Shown here: piece by piece, positions 1-5,326 of the stretch
Numbering within the stretch: position 1 is the first letter of the stretch
Layout: the number at the start of each line of letters is the position of its first letter
Assembly: GCA_937915955.1 (NCBI GenBank)
Contig: CALGIB010000548.1
Coordinates: forward strand, 1 to 5,326
Length of the DNA: 5,326 nucleotides
Direction: 5' to 3'
From: an uncultured Pseudomonadota bacterium
Lineage (GTDB): Bacteria > Myxococcota_A > UBA796 > CAJQPC01
Notes under the pieces: model-generated
The model's input: only the letters and a program-made list of their open reading frames with translations
Databases searched by the model: none
Told to the model about the DNA's origin: nothing
Program-made: the position numbers and the translations under genes

Positions 1-582
1 CTCATGGGCCTGCTGCCGTCTCTGCTCCGCACCCCTCGCCTGGTCGTCACGATGACCATCCCGCCGGCCTCGGCGGACTCGGTCCTGGCGAACTTCCAGC
101 ACCTGCGAGGCCTGGGCTTCCACCGCTTCAACCTGCTGCCCGGCTACTACCTGCCCTGGCGGCCGGAGCAGCTGGCGGCGCTGAGGCGGGGCTTCGACGC
201 GCTCGGCGATGAGGTCCTGGCCGCCTGGGAGGCGGGCCAGTCGCTCTATCTGCGCAACCTGTTCACGCGGGCGCCTACCCCCTTCTTCAACACCGGGGTC
301 ATCGTGGACGCGGACGGGCGGGTGCACCCCAGCAACGTCGGGCTCTCGGGCAAGCTGGACCACCTGCTCGAGCGCACCTCCTGCGGCACCGTCGAGGACT
401 GGCCCTCGCCCGAGGTCCTGGCGACCAAGGCCAACGAGATCAACCCCTTGCTCGAGTCGGTGCTCGAGCCCGAGATCCTGGCCTCGACCCGGGCGGTGGA
501 CTCCGAGCTGACCGCCCTGGTGAACCGCCTCGCGCCGGCCTGGTTCCGGCATCGTCGGATGCACCGGAGGCCCGAGGCATGA
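1..582 (+). CDS. radical SAM-type protein, C-terminal part (5' end outside window)
   Basis: The reading frame is open to the left edge, so only the last 193 codons are visible and the ATG at position 4 is probably internal. Numbering from that ATG, residues 13-50 (VVTMTIPP..., then a stretch with FQHLRGLGF and FNLLPGYY) resemble the later beta/alpha units of a radical SAM barrel. Residues 92-132 (FFNTGVIVDADGRVHPSN ... CGTVEDW) resemble the 'value-DGxVxPC...GNV' core of SPASM-type C-terminal domains. A Ser (S110) stands where such domains usually have a cluster Cys, and C127 is the only Cys in the visible part. The CxxxCxxC motif that would prove the family would lie left of the window and cannot be checked. 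The stop overlaps the start of the next radical SAM gene (ATGA), so the two are probably co-translated and act in one pathway. The substrate is unknown. The family call is an inference from residue pattern. Confidence 0.6.
   Translation, partial: LMGLLPSLLRTPRLVVTMTIPPASADSVLANFQHLRGLGFHRFNLLPGYYLPWRPEQLAALRRGFDALGDEVLAAWEAGQSLYLRNLFTRAPTPFFNTGVIVDADGRVHPSNVGLSGKLDHLLERTSCGTVEDWPSPEVLATKANEINPLLESVLEPEILASTRAVDSELTALVNRLAPAWFRHRRMHRRPEA
566..570 (+). promoter_or_regulatory. ribosome binding site for the first complete radical SAM gene
   Basis: GGAGG lies 8 nt before the ATG at 579, inside the end of the upstream gene. It fixes that ATG as the start and supports translational coupling through the ATGA overlap. 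Confidence 0.7.
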
Positions 583-1523
583 GCCCCATCCTCGGCCCGG
601 ACGGCCAGCGCTGCAGCCGCCTGGAGCTGCACCTCACCACGACCTGCCCCGAGAGGTGCGTCTTCTGCAGCGAAGACGAGCGCATGCGCACCTTCAAGAA
701 GTACCCGACGACCTGGGGACGGGTGGCCCGCACCCTCCGCGAGCACGCCGCTCGAGGCATCGACCACCTGCACCTGACCGGCGGGGAGCCGACCATCCAC
801 CCGCGCTTCCTGGACGTCCTGCGGCTGGCCAAGAAGCTGGGTATGCGGACCAGCATCGGCACCATCGGCACAAGGCTCTGCGACCCGGACTTCGCGGCCC
901 AGGCCCTGCCTCTGTTGGACGAGGCGCTGTTCTCGATCCACGGGCCCGACGCCGAGACCCACGACGCCCTGACCCGGGTGCCCGGCAGCTTCGACAAGCA
1001 GCTCCGGGCGGTGAGCCTGGCCCGATCGCTGCGCCCCGACTTCATGGTCGCGATCAACACCGTCATGTGCCGCCCCAACATCGAGCAGCTGCCGGACACC
1101 GTGGGCTTCCTGGACAGCCTGAAGCCCAAGCTCATCGTCATCAGCAACACCACCCCCGAGGGCGCCGCTTACCAGCACTACGAGGAGCTGGCCGTACCCC
1201 TGGCCACGCTGCGGCGGGTGCTGCCCCAGGTCCCCGAGCGGGTCCAGGGCGCCGTCCTGCGCTTCTTCGGCGTGCCCATGTGCCTGCTGGCGCCCGAGCA
1301 CCGGATGCTCAGCAACGACCTGCACTGGGACCCTCGCGTCACGGTCGAGTGGAACGAGCAGCCGGGCAAGGTGGCCTTCTCTGGCTGGCCGGCCTGGGAT
1401 CCCGGGCGCAAGAGAGCGCGCGTCGAGGCCTGTACAGAGTGCAGCATGCAGGGCGTGTGCATGGGCGTGTACAACCGCTACGCCGAGCTTTGGCCCGTCG
1501 AGGAGCTGACCCCCATTGTCTGA
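579..1523 (+). CDS. radical SAM enzyme with C-terminal auxiliary-cluster (twitch/SPASM-like) domain
   Basis: This is a complete 314-residue radical SAM protein. C23, C27 and C30 (CPERCVFC) form the CxxxCxxC motif that binds the [4Fe-4S] cluster used to cleave S-adenosylmethionine. GGEP at 68-71 is the SAM-amino-binding motif, and SIHG at 119-122 is a conserved barrel strand. Four later cysteines, C235 (VPMC), C285, C288 and C294 (CTEC then GVC), have the spacing of a short C-terminal domain holding one auxiliary [4Fe-4S] cluster. Such domains are typical of peptide- and small-molecule-modifying members. The protein ends in a family-like tail (CMGVYNRYAELW...). The ATG start is set by GGAGG 8 nt upstream and overlaps the previous stop by 4 bases. 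LTRVPGSFDK (131-140) recurs almost unchanged in the next gene, so the two are paralogues. Likely a cytosolic radical-based tailoring enzyme. The reaction and substrate cannot be read from the sequence. Confidence 0.9.
   Translation: MSPILGPDGQRCSRLELHLTTTCPERCVFCSEDERMRTFKKYPTTWGRVARTLREHAARGIDHLHLTGGEPTIHPRFLDVLRLAKKLGMRTSIGTIGTRLCDPDFAAQALPLLDEALFSIHGPDAETHDALTRVPGSFDKQLRAVSLARSLRPDFMVAINTVMCRPNIEQLPDTVGFLDSLKPKLIVISNTTPEGAAYQHYEELAVPLATLRRVLPQVPERVQGAVLRFFGVPMCLLAPEHRMLSNDLHWDPRVTVEWNEQPGKVAFSGWPAWDPGRKRARVEACTECSMQGVCMGVYNRYAELWPVEELTPIV
1501..1505 (+). promoter_or_regulatory. ribosome binding site supporting a TTG start
   Basis: AGGAG sits 10 nt before the TTG at 1516, within the last codons of the upstream gene. 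It is the main evidence for TTG initiation. No ATG or GTG occurs in frame before the essential cysteine motif of the downstream gene. Confidence 0.6.
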
Positions 1524-2550
1524 GCGTGACCACGCCTTCAGCGTCGAGGCCGGTCGCACCCGCGACCTGAGGAAGAACATCGAGCTGAACGTCGGCAAGG
1601 CCTGCAACAACCGCTGCGTCTTCTGCCTGGATGGGCTGCCCAAGGCCGAGGACCGCAGCTACATGCCGCTGCCCGAGATGAAGGTCGAGATCGACCGCTG
1701 GGCCGATCTAGGGCACAAGAGCCTGGGCTTCCTGGGCGGCGAGCCCACCACCTGCCCCTGGCTACCCCAGGCCATCGCGCACGCCCGCGACGCCGGCTTC
1801 TCCCGCATCGCCATCGCGACCAACGCCACGAAGCTCCGCAAGGAGGACTACGTCGACCGGCTGCTGGACGCGGGCCTGACGCGCGTGACGGTCAGCAGCC
1901 ACGGCCACACCGCGAAGCTCGAGGACATGCTGACGCGCGTTCCGGGCAACTTCGACAAGAAGCAGCGGGCCCTGCGAATCCTGGTGCGCAAGCGCCAAGA
2001 GGGGCGCCTGGTCGACAACGTGAGCGTCAACATCGTGCTCAACGGCTGGAACTACAAGGTCCTGCCGAAGATGCTCAAGTACTTCTACAGCCTGGGCGTG
2101 GACGACGTGCGGGCCAACTTCATCCGGGCCGAGGGCTACGCCGAGGAGGTGCCCGCGCTCACGCCGGCCTACGCGGACGTCGTGCCGGTCCTGATGAAGG
2201 CCATCGTCCTCAACGAGTTCCACTTCAAGCAGTCCTTCACCTTCGGCGGCTTCCCCCTGTGCGTGCTGCCGATGGACTTCCTGGCCAACCGCCGCATGGC
2301 GAAGAAGTACCTGGGCGAGTTCTGGGACCTCAACACGGACTGCAGCATCCGGCAGGAGGGCGACGACTTCGGCATCGCCGAGGTCGGTCAGGGGCGAGCC
2401 CGCTTCAACTGGCAGGACCGGAAGCGCCACGACCTGAAGCACCACCTCGAGGCCTGCTACAGCTGCCGCTACGCCGAGGTCTGCGCTGGCGGGTCTACCT
2501 CGCGGTGCACGGAGGAGACGCGTTCCAGGCGGTGCCCTGAGGTCGCCTGA
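1516..2550 (+). CDS. second radical SAM enzyme with auxiliary-cluster domain; 3' end possibly frameshifted
   Basis: This 344-residue radical SAM protein is a paralogue of the preceding one. C30, C34 and C37 (CNNRCVFC) form the CxxxCxxC cluster motif, GGEP is at 74-77, SSHG at 127-130 and LTRVPGNFDK at 139-148. The auxiliary-cluster cysteines are C249 (FPLC), C314, C317 and C323 (CYSC then EVC), in the same layout as the upstream gene. Further cysteines C80 and C276 have no partner there. The start is TTG at 1516, which overlaps the previous gene by 8 bases and has AGGAG 10 nt upstream. The first in-frame ATG codes for residue 50, after the cluster motif, and is too late. The last ~20 residues after C323 (GGSTSRCTEETRS...) are unlike the family. 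The frame ending at 2540 gives VYLAVHGGDAFQAVP instead, which looks like a normal tail, so a one-base loss near 2488-2493 is suspected. Function: radical-based tailoring, substrate unknown. Confidence 0.9.
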   Translation: MSERDHAFSVEAGRTRDLRKNIELNVGKACNNRCVFCLDGLPKAEDRSYMPLPEMKVEIDRWADLGHKSLGFLGGEPTTCPWLPQAIAHARDAGFSRIAIATNATKLRKEDYVDRLLDAGLTRVTVSSHGHTAKLEDMLTRVPGNFDKKQRALRILVRKRQEGRLVDNVSVNIVLNGWNYKVLPKMLKYFYSLGVDDVRANFIRAEGYAEEVPALTPAYADVVPVLMKAIVLNEFHFKQSFTFGGFPLCVLPMDFLANRRMAKKYLGEFWDLNTDCSIRQEGDDFGIAEVGQGRARFNWQDRKRHDLKHHLEACYSCRYAEVCAGGSTSRCTEETRSRRCPEVA

Positions 2551-2579
2551 GGAGCGCGCCGCCGAGCTACCCTCCCCCC

Positions 2580-3668
2580 GTGAGCTTCCTCCTCGTCCCC
2601 GAACCTGGTGAGCAGACCACCGCCCGACTGGCGAAGAAGGTCCGCCTCCTGGCCCTGAAGACCTTGCTCGAGGCCCGCGGCGACCTGAGCCTCCGTCGGC
2701 TCCAGGTCTGGCTGACCCGCCAGCTCAAGCGCCGGCCGAGCACCCTCGATCTGCTCGGCCACCCCGACGTACTCGCCCCCCTGCTCGTGCAGCGCGCTGG
2801 CCTGGGTGAGCACCTGGACGCGGCCATTCCCGAGCTCCTCGCGCTCATCGAGCAGCCCGACGAGGACCTGCTCTGGGACCGCCCCTTCCAGCAGATCCGG
2901 GGCTGCCGCGTTCAGGCCGAGGGCCTCTTCCTCGGTCGCTCCGGGACCGAGCTCCGGGTCGACGGACAGCCGAGTCCCCTGCCCTCGCCCCAGGGTCGCT
3001 GGACCGTCCCGGGCACCCAGGTCGAGCTCTGCCTCCGGGACACGAACCCGCTCTCGATGATGGAGGCCCACCCCGACAAGGAGGGCAACGCGGTGTCGCT
3101 CGGTGAGCGTCCGGTCGAGGACTGGCTGGCCGCCCTGGCCCAGGCCTTCGAGCTCATCCGTGTCGGGCTGCCCACCTGGTTTGCCGAGATGCCCGCCTAC
3201 CTGCGCCGCTTGGTGCCCGTCGGCTACGAGCCCGAGAAGCACCTGTCAGCGAGCTACCGCGAGGCCCCCGGCATCGTCTGGCTGACCCTTCACCCCGACC
3301 CCGTCACGATGGCCGAGGCCCTCGTGCACGAGGCACAGCACAGCAAGCTCAACCTGCTGAGCTGGCTGGACCCGGTGCTCCACAACGGCCAGTCTCTGTG
3401 GACCGAGTCCCCCGTTCGTCCCGACATGCGTCCGCTCATGGGGGTGATGCTGGCGGCCCACGCCTTCGTGCCGGTGGCCCAGCTCCACCAGGGCCTGGCC
3501 GAGGCGGGGCACCCCCTGGCCCAGCGACCTGAGTTTCGGGTGCGCAAGCAGCAGGTCCTGGACACCAACGCCCGCTCGCTCGAGATCCTGGAGACCTACT
3601 CCGAGGCCAGCCCGAGCGGACAACGGCTCCTGAACGATCTCAGCACCCTGCATGGAGCTCTGGCATGA
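2580..3668 (+). CDS. stand-alone HEXXH-motif protein (radical SAM-associated, putative metal-dependent hydroxylase)
   Basis: This 362-residue protein carries HEAQH at 250-254 in the context ALVHEAQHSKLNLL. It is followed by SPVRPDMRPLMGVMLAAHAF (277-296), a pattern I recognise from the 'HEXXH motif domain' family (TIGR04267) found next to, or fused to, radical SAM/SPASM peptide maturases such as the FxsB group. H250 and H254 are expected metal ligands. H294, in the conserved AHAF stretch, is a candidate third ligand by inference. From recall, fused radical SAM/HEXXH proteins have been shown to make cyclophanes with the radical SAM part and to beta-hydroxylate with the HEXXH part using 2-oxoglutarate and iron. 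A similar oxygenase role is therefore more likely here than proteolysis, but it is unproven. No signal peptide or membrane segment is seen. The start is GTG at 2580, the earliest start codon after the in-frame stop at 2538. It lacks a good ribosome site, since GGAG at 2551-2554 is 25 nt away. The gap to the previous gene is 29 bases. Confidence 0.8.
   Translation: MSFLLVPEPGEQTTARLAKKVRLLALKTLLEARGDLSLRRLQVWLTRQLKRRPSTLDLLGHPDVLAPLLVQRAGLGEHLDAAIPELLALIEQPDEDLLWDRPFQQIRGCRVQAEGLFLGRSGTELRVDGQPSPLPSPQGRWTVPGTQVELCLRDTNPLSMMEAHPDKEGNAVSLGERPVEDWLAALAQAFELIRVGLPTWFAEMPAYLRRLVPVGYEPEKHLSASYREAPGIVWLTLHPDPVTMAEALVHEAQHSKLNLLSWLDPVLHNGQSLWTESPVRPDMRPLMGVMLAAHAFVPVAQLHQGLAEAGHPLAQRPEFRVRKQQVLDTNARSLEILETYSEASPSGQRLLNDLSTLHGALA
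3654..3657 (+). promoter_or_regulatory. ribosome binding site for the halogenase-like gene
   Basis: GGAG lies 7 nt before the ATG at 3665, within the end of the HEXXH gene. It sets the start and, with the ATGA overlap, indicates coupled translation. Confidence 0.6.
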
Positions 3669-4912
3669 GGGTCGTCATCGTCGGCGGGGGTCCGGCCGGG
3701 GCATCGGCGGCGGGCCTGCTGGCCCAGCAGGGTGTGGACGTCCTCCTGCTGGAGAAGGCGCGCTTCCCACGACACCACGTCGGCGAGAGCCTTCAGCCCG
3801 CCAGCCTCGAGCTCCTCGACGAGCACCTGGGCCTTGGCGAGGAGCTGAGATCGCAGGGCTTCGCCAACAAGTTCGGGGCCGTCTACGTCTGGGGCGAGTC
3901 GCGTGAGCCCTGGTCCGTGCTCTTCGACGAGCGCCTCGAGCGGGCCCTCCCCGAGACCGAGGCCGAGCTGCTGGCGGGCGACTTCGAGAGCGCACTGCAG
4001 GTGGACCGAGCGCGCTTCGACACCCTCCTGCTGCGGGCAGCTGAGGCCCAGGGCGCCGAGGTCCGCGAGGGCGTCGAGGTCCGCTCCGTGCAGCTGGAAG
4101 GGCGCCGCGGGGTCGAGCTGGTCGACGGCAGCTTCGAGCCCGCCGATCTCGTCCTGGACGCCAGCGGCCAGCGCTGCCTGCTGGGCCGAGACCTGGGCAC
4201 GCTGCGCATGGTCCAGGATCTGCGCTGCAGCGCGACCTACGCCTACGTCGAGGGGGCCGGCGGTGTCCCAGGGGTCCTGGGACGCCACGTCCAGTGGGTG
4301 GTCACCGTGCCCGAGGGCTGGGCCTGGTTCATCCCGGTGTCGGCCACGCGGACCAGCGTGGGCCTGGTCTACAAGGAGAAGGGCCTGCTCTCCGCTGAGC
4401 GCTTCTGGGAGCGCATCGAGGGCGCCTTCCCCTGCAAGCGCGAGCAGGTCGACGGGGAGCTCCGCTTCGCCAAGGACTGGTCGTTCACGAACACAGCCTT
4501 CTGTGGCGAGGGCTACGCCCTGCTCGGGGACGCCGCCTGCTTCGTGGACCCCATCCTGAGCGGAGGCGTGGACTTCGCTATCCGCAGCGGCTTCGCGGCG
4601 GCGACCTCGGCCCTCACCGGAGACTGGGGCAGCTACGAGGACTCGCTCCGCCGCCAGTACAAGGCCTACCTGCGGCTCGCTCGCTACTGGTACGGCAACA
4701 ACCGCAGCGTGGACGGCTTCTTCTGGCAGGCCCACCGCGAGATCCCCGCGCACGCCACCGCCACCCCGCTGCGCGCCTTCGTCTACCTGACGACCGGGCG
4801 CTACGCGGCCGAGCGCCACCTGAAGGTCTTCCAGCGATGGCAGGAGGAGAAGATGTTCAAGGCCCTCGGCGTGGACGCCGCGGCGCTCGAGAAGGCCCGC
4901 AAGAAGCGTTAG
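3665..4912 (+). CDS. FAD-dependent protein of the flavin-dependent halogenase-like family
   Basis: This complete 415-residue flavoprotein opens with a Rossmann dinucleotide-binding motif, VVIVGGGPAGASAA (3-16). It continues with FPRHHVGESLQP (34-45), the second FAD-contact region typical of halogenases and related monooxygenases. Q112-D119 (QVDRARFD) and DASG (165-168) are further family landmarks. W219-A-W221-F-I223-P224 matches the WxWxIP signature of flavin-dependent halogenases. GDAACFVDPILSGG (288-301) is the conserved FAD-pyrophosphate loop with the F..P..S.G pattern. K69 in NKFGA lies where these halogenases carry the catalytic lysine thought to carry or position hypochlorous acid. The length and motif order fit the non-tryptophan (PltA/CmlS-like) type. 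Alternatives are a non-halogenating FAD monooxygenase or a geranylgeranyl-reductase-type oxidoreductase; those usually lack WxWxIP. A separate flavin reductase would be needed and none is in the window. The gene overlaps the HEXXH gene by ATGA, which places it in the same pathway. Confidence 0.8.
   Translation: MRVVIVGGGPAGASAAGLLAQQGVDVLLLEKARFPRHHVGESLQPASLELLDEHLGLGEELRSQGFANKFGAVYVWGESREPWSVLFDERLERALPETEAELLAGDFESALQVDRARFDTLLLRAAEAQGAEVREGVEVRSVQLEGRRGVELVDGSFEPADLVLDASGQRCLLGRDLGTLRMVQDLRCSATYAYVEGAGGVPGVLGRHVQWVVTVPEGWAWFIPVSATRTSVGLVYKEKGLLSAERFWERIEGAFPCKREQVDGELRFAKDWSFTNTAFCGEGYALLGDAACFVDPILSGGVDFAIRSGFAAATSALTGDWGSYEDSLRRQYKAYLRLARYWYGNNRSVDGFFWQAHREIPAHATATPLRAFVYLTTGRYAAERHLKVFQRWQEEKMFKALGVDAAALEKARKKR
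4262..4286 (+). repeat. inverted repeat inside the halogenase-like gene
   Basis: The arms GGTGTCCCAGG (4262-4272) and CCTGGGACGCC (4276-4286) are complementary over 11 positions, with one G-T wobble (4264/4284) and a 3-base spacer GGT. This would form a strong RNA hairpin in mid-gene, over codons for residues 200-208. No T-run follows, so it is not a standard terminator. It may be chance in GC-rich coding DNA. Confidence 0.45.
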
Positions 4913-5326
4913 CGGCGCCAGATCTCCTCACGAAGGGCCCAGCGCTGATGGTCCCGCCAGGCGCCGTCGATGAAGAGGTAGCCCTTGGACAGGCCCTCGA
5001 GCTCGAAGCCCGCTCGCTTCACCATGCGTATCGAGGCCTCGTTGCCAAGCTGGATGTTGGCCTCGACGCGATGCAGATCCAGGTGCTCGAAGCCGTAGCT
5101 GAGAGCCAGGTTCAGCCCCTCGCGGGTGCGGCCGGTGCCCGCGAAGGGGCGCAGCGCGCTGTAGCCCAGATAGGCGCTCTTGAAGCAGCCGCGGACGATC
5201 TCGCTGAAGGTGAAGCCCGCGGCGGGCCGCCCGGTCTCGCGATCCACGAGCAGCAGGGTCTGCAGGCGCTCCCCCACCTGTTCGAGCCGCCGGCGGAAGG
5301 CCTCGGCGGTCACCGCCGGAGCGCTC
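4909..5326 (-). CDS. RimJ/RimL-like GNAT N-acetyltransferase, N-terminus outside window
   Basis: The frame is open to the right edge; the GTG at 5313 is not the only possibility, since four more sense codons precede it. RimJ-type proteins are usually about 180-190 residues, so some 40-50 N-terminal residues are probably missing. Numbering from that GTG, EIVRGCFKSAYLGYS (38-52) and YLFIDGAWRDH (112-122) closely resemble the E. coli RimJ segments around NVVRGSFHACYLGYS and YLLIDGQWRDH. The acetyl-CoA-binding loop is RPFAGTG (55-61), followed by NEAS (91-94) and GFELEG (103-108), all typical of the GNAT fold. The expected reaction is acetyl transfer from acetyl-CoA to an alpha-amino group: ribosomal protein S5 for true RimJ, many other amines for relatives. 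The gene faces the operon, and its TAA overlaps the halogenase TAG, so it is probably transcribed separately. A role in the cassette is possible but not indicated by orientation. Confidence 0.88.
   Translation of the reverse strand, partial: SAPAVTAEAFRRRLEQVGERLQTLLLVDRETGRPAAGFTFSEIVRGCFKSAYLGYSALRPFAGTGRTREGLNLALSYGFEHLDLHRVEANIQLGNEASIRMVKRAGFELEGLSKGYLFIDGAWRDHQRWALREEIWRR

Noticed and set aside
4..6. ATG at position 4 as the real start of the first gene
   Set aside because: The frame is open to the edge, the visible part looks like only the C-terminal half of a radical SAM protein, and no ribosome site can be seen.
246..1643. 465-codon open frame on the - strand across the first three genes
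   Set aside because: It is antisense to two recognisable radical SAM genes, has a low-complexity Gly/Ala/Val/His-rich translation with no motif, and is typical of long antisense frames in GC-rich DNA.
1663..1665. First in-frame ATG as start of the second complete radical SAM gene
   Set aside because: It would remove the CxxxCxxC motif (residues 30-37), which is intact and in frame upstream.
2469..3242. 257-codon open frame on the - strand opposite the HEXXH gene
   Set aside because: It spans a gene boundary, has no recognisable motif, and lies opposite a gene with family support.
3596..4819. 407-codon open frame on the - strand opposite the halogenase-like gene
   Set aside because: The + strand carries clear FAD and halogenase motifs. 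The antisense product is a compositional shadow with no family pattern.
4867..4880. Short perfect inverted repeat (CGGCGT/ACGCCG) near the end of the halogenase-like gene as a terminator
   Set aside because: It has a six-base stem with a two-base loop, no T-run, and lies wholly within coding sequence. It is ordinary for GC-rich DNA.
1..5326. tRNA, rRNA, CRISPR array, insertion sequence or attachment site
   Set aside because: Read on both strands, I saw no cloverleaf, spaced direct repeats, transposase motif or terminal repeats. Nearly every base is in a protein-coding gene.

Overview
The window is very GC-rich, roughly two thirds G+C by eye. It is almost entirely coding, with a strong preference for codons ending in G or C. 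This compact layout and the run of radical SAM genes would fit a large-genome, high-GC bacterium such as a myxobacterium (Myxococcota/Deltaproteobacteria). An actinomycete or another high-GC lineage cannot be excluded. The lineage guess is inference from composition and gene content only.

Five genes on the + strand fill positions 1-4912 and look like one translationally coupled operon. In order they are: the C-terminal part of a radical SAM-type protein that runs in from the left edge (1-582); a complete radical SAM enzyme with a four-Cys auxiliary-cluster domain (579-1523); a second such enzyme starting at a TTG codon (1516-2550); a stand-alone HEXXH-motif protein of the kind that accompanies radical SAM peptide-modifying enzymes (2580-3668); and an FAD-dependent protein with the motifs of a flavin-dependent halogenase (3665-4912). 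Three of the four junctions are stop/start overlaps (ATGA, an 8-base TTGTCTGA overlap, ATGA). The fourth is a 29-base gap. A RimJ/RimL-like GNAT acetyltransferase on the - strand (4909-5326, running off the right edge) converges on the operon, and its stop codon overlaps the halogenase stop codon.

The combination of up to three radical SAM proteins, an HEXXH protein and a halogenase-like flavoenzyme reads as a tailoring cassette for a modified peptide (RiPP-type) or another small molecule. Fused radical SAM/HEXXH proteins are known to combine cyclophane formation with beta-hydroxylation. Here the HEXXH protein is separate and a halogenase-like gene is added. No precursor peptide, transporter or protease is visible, and there is no intergenic room for one, so the substrate is unknown and may be encoded to the left of the window.

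The most checkable local oddity is the 3' end of the second complete radical SAM gene. The last ~20 codons look out of frame, while the neighbouring frame encodes a family-like tail ending at 2540. This suggests a one-base deletion or sequence error near 2488-2493.
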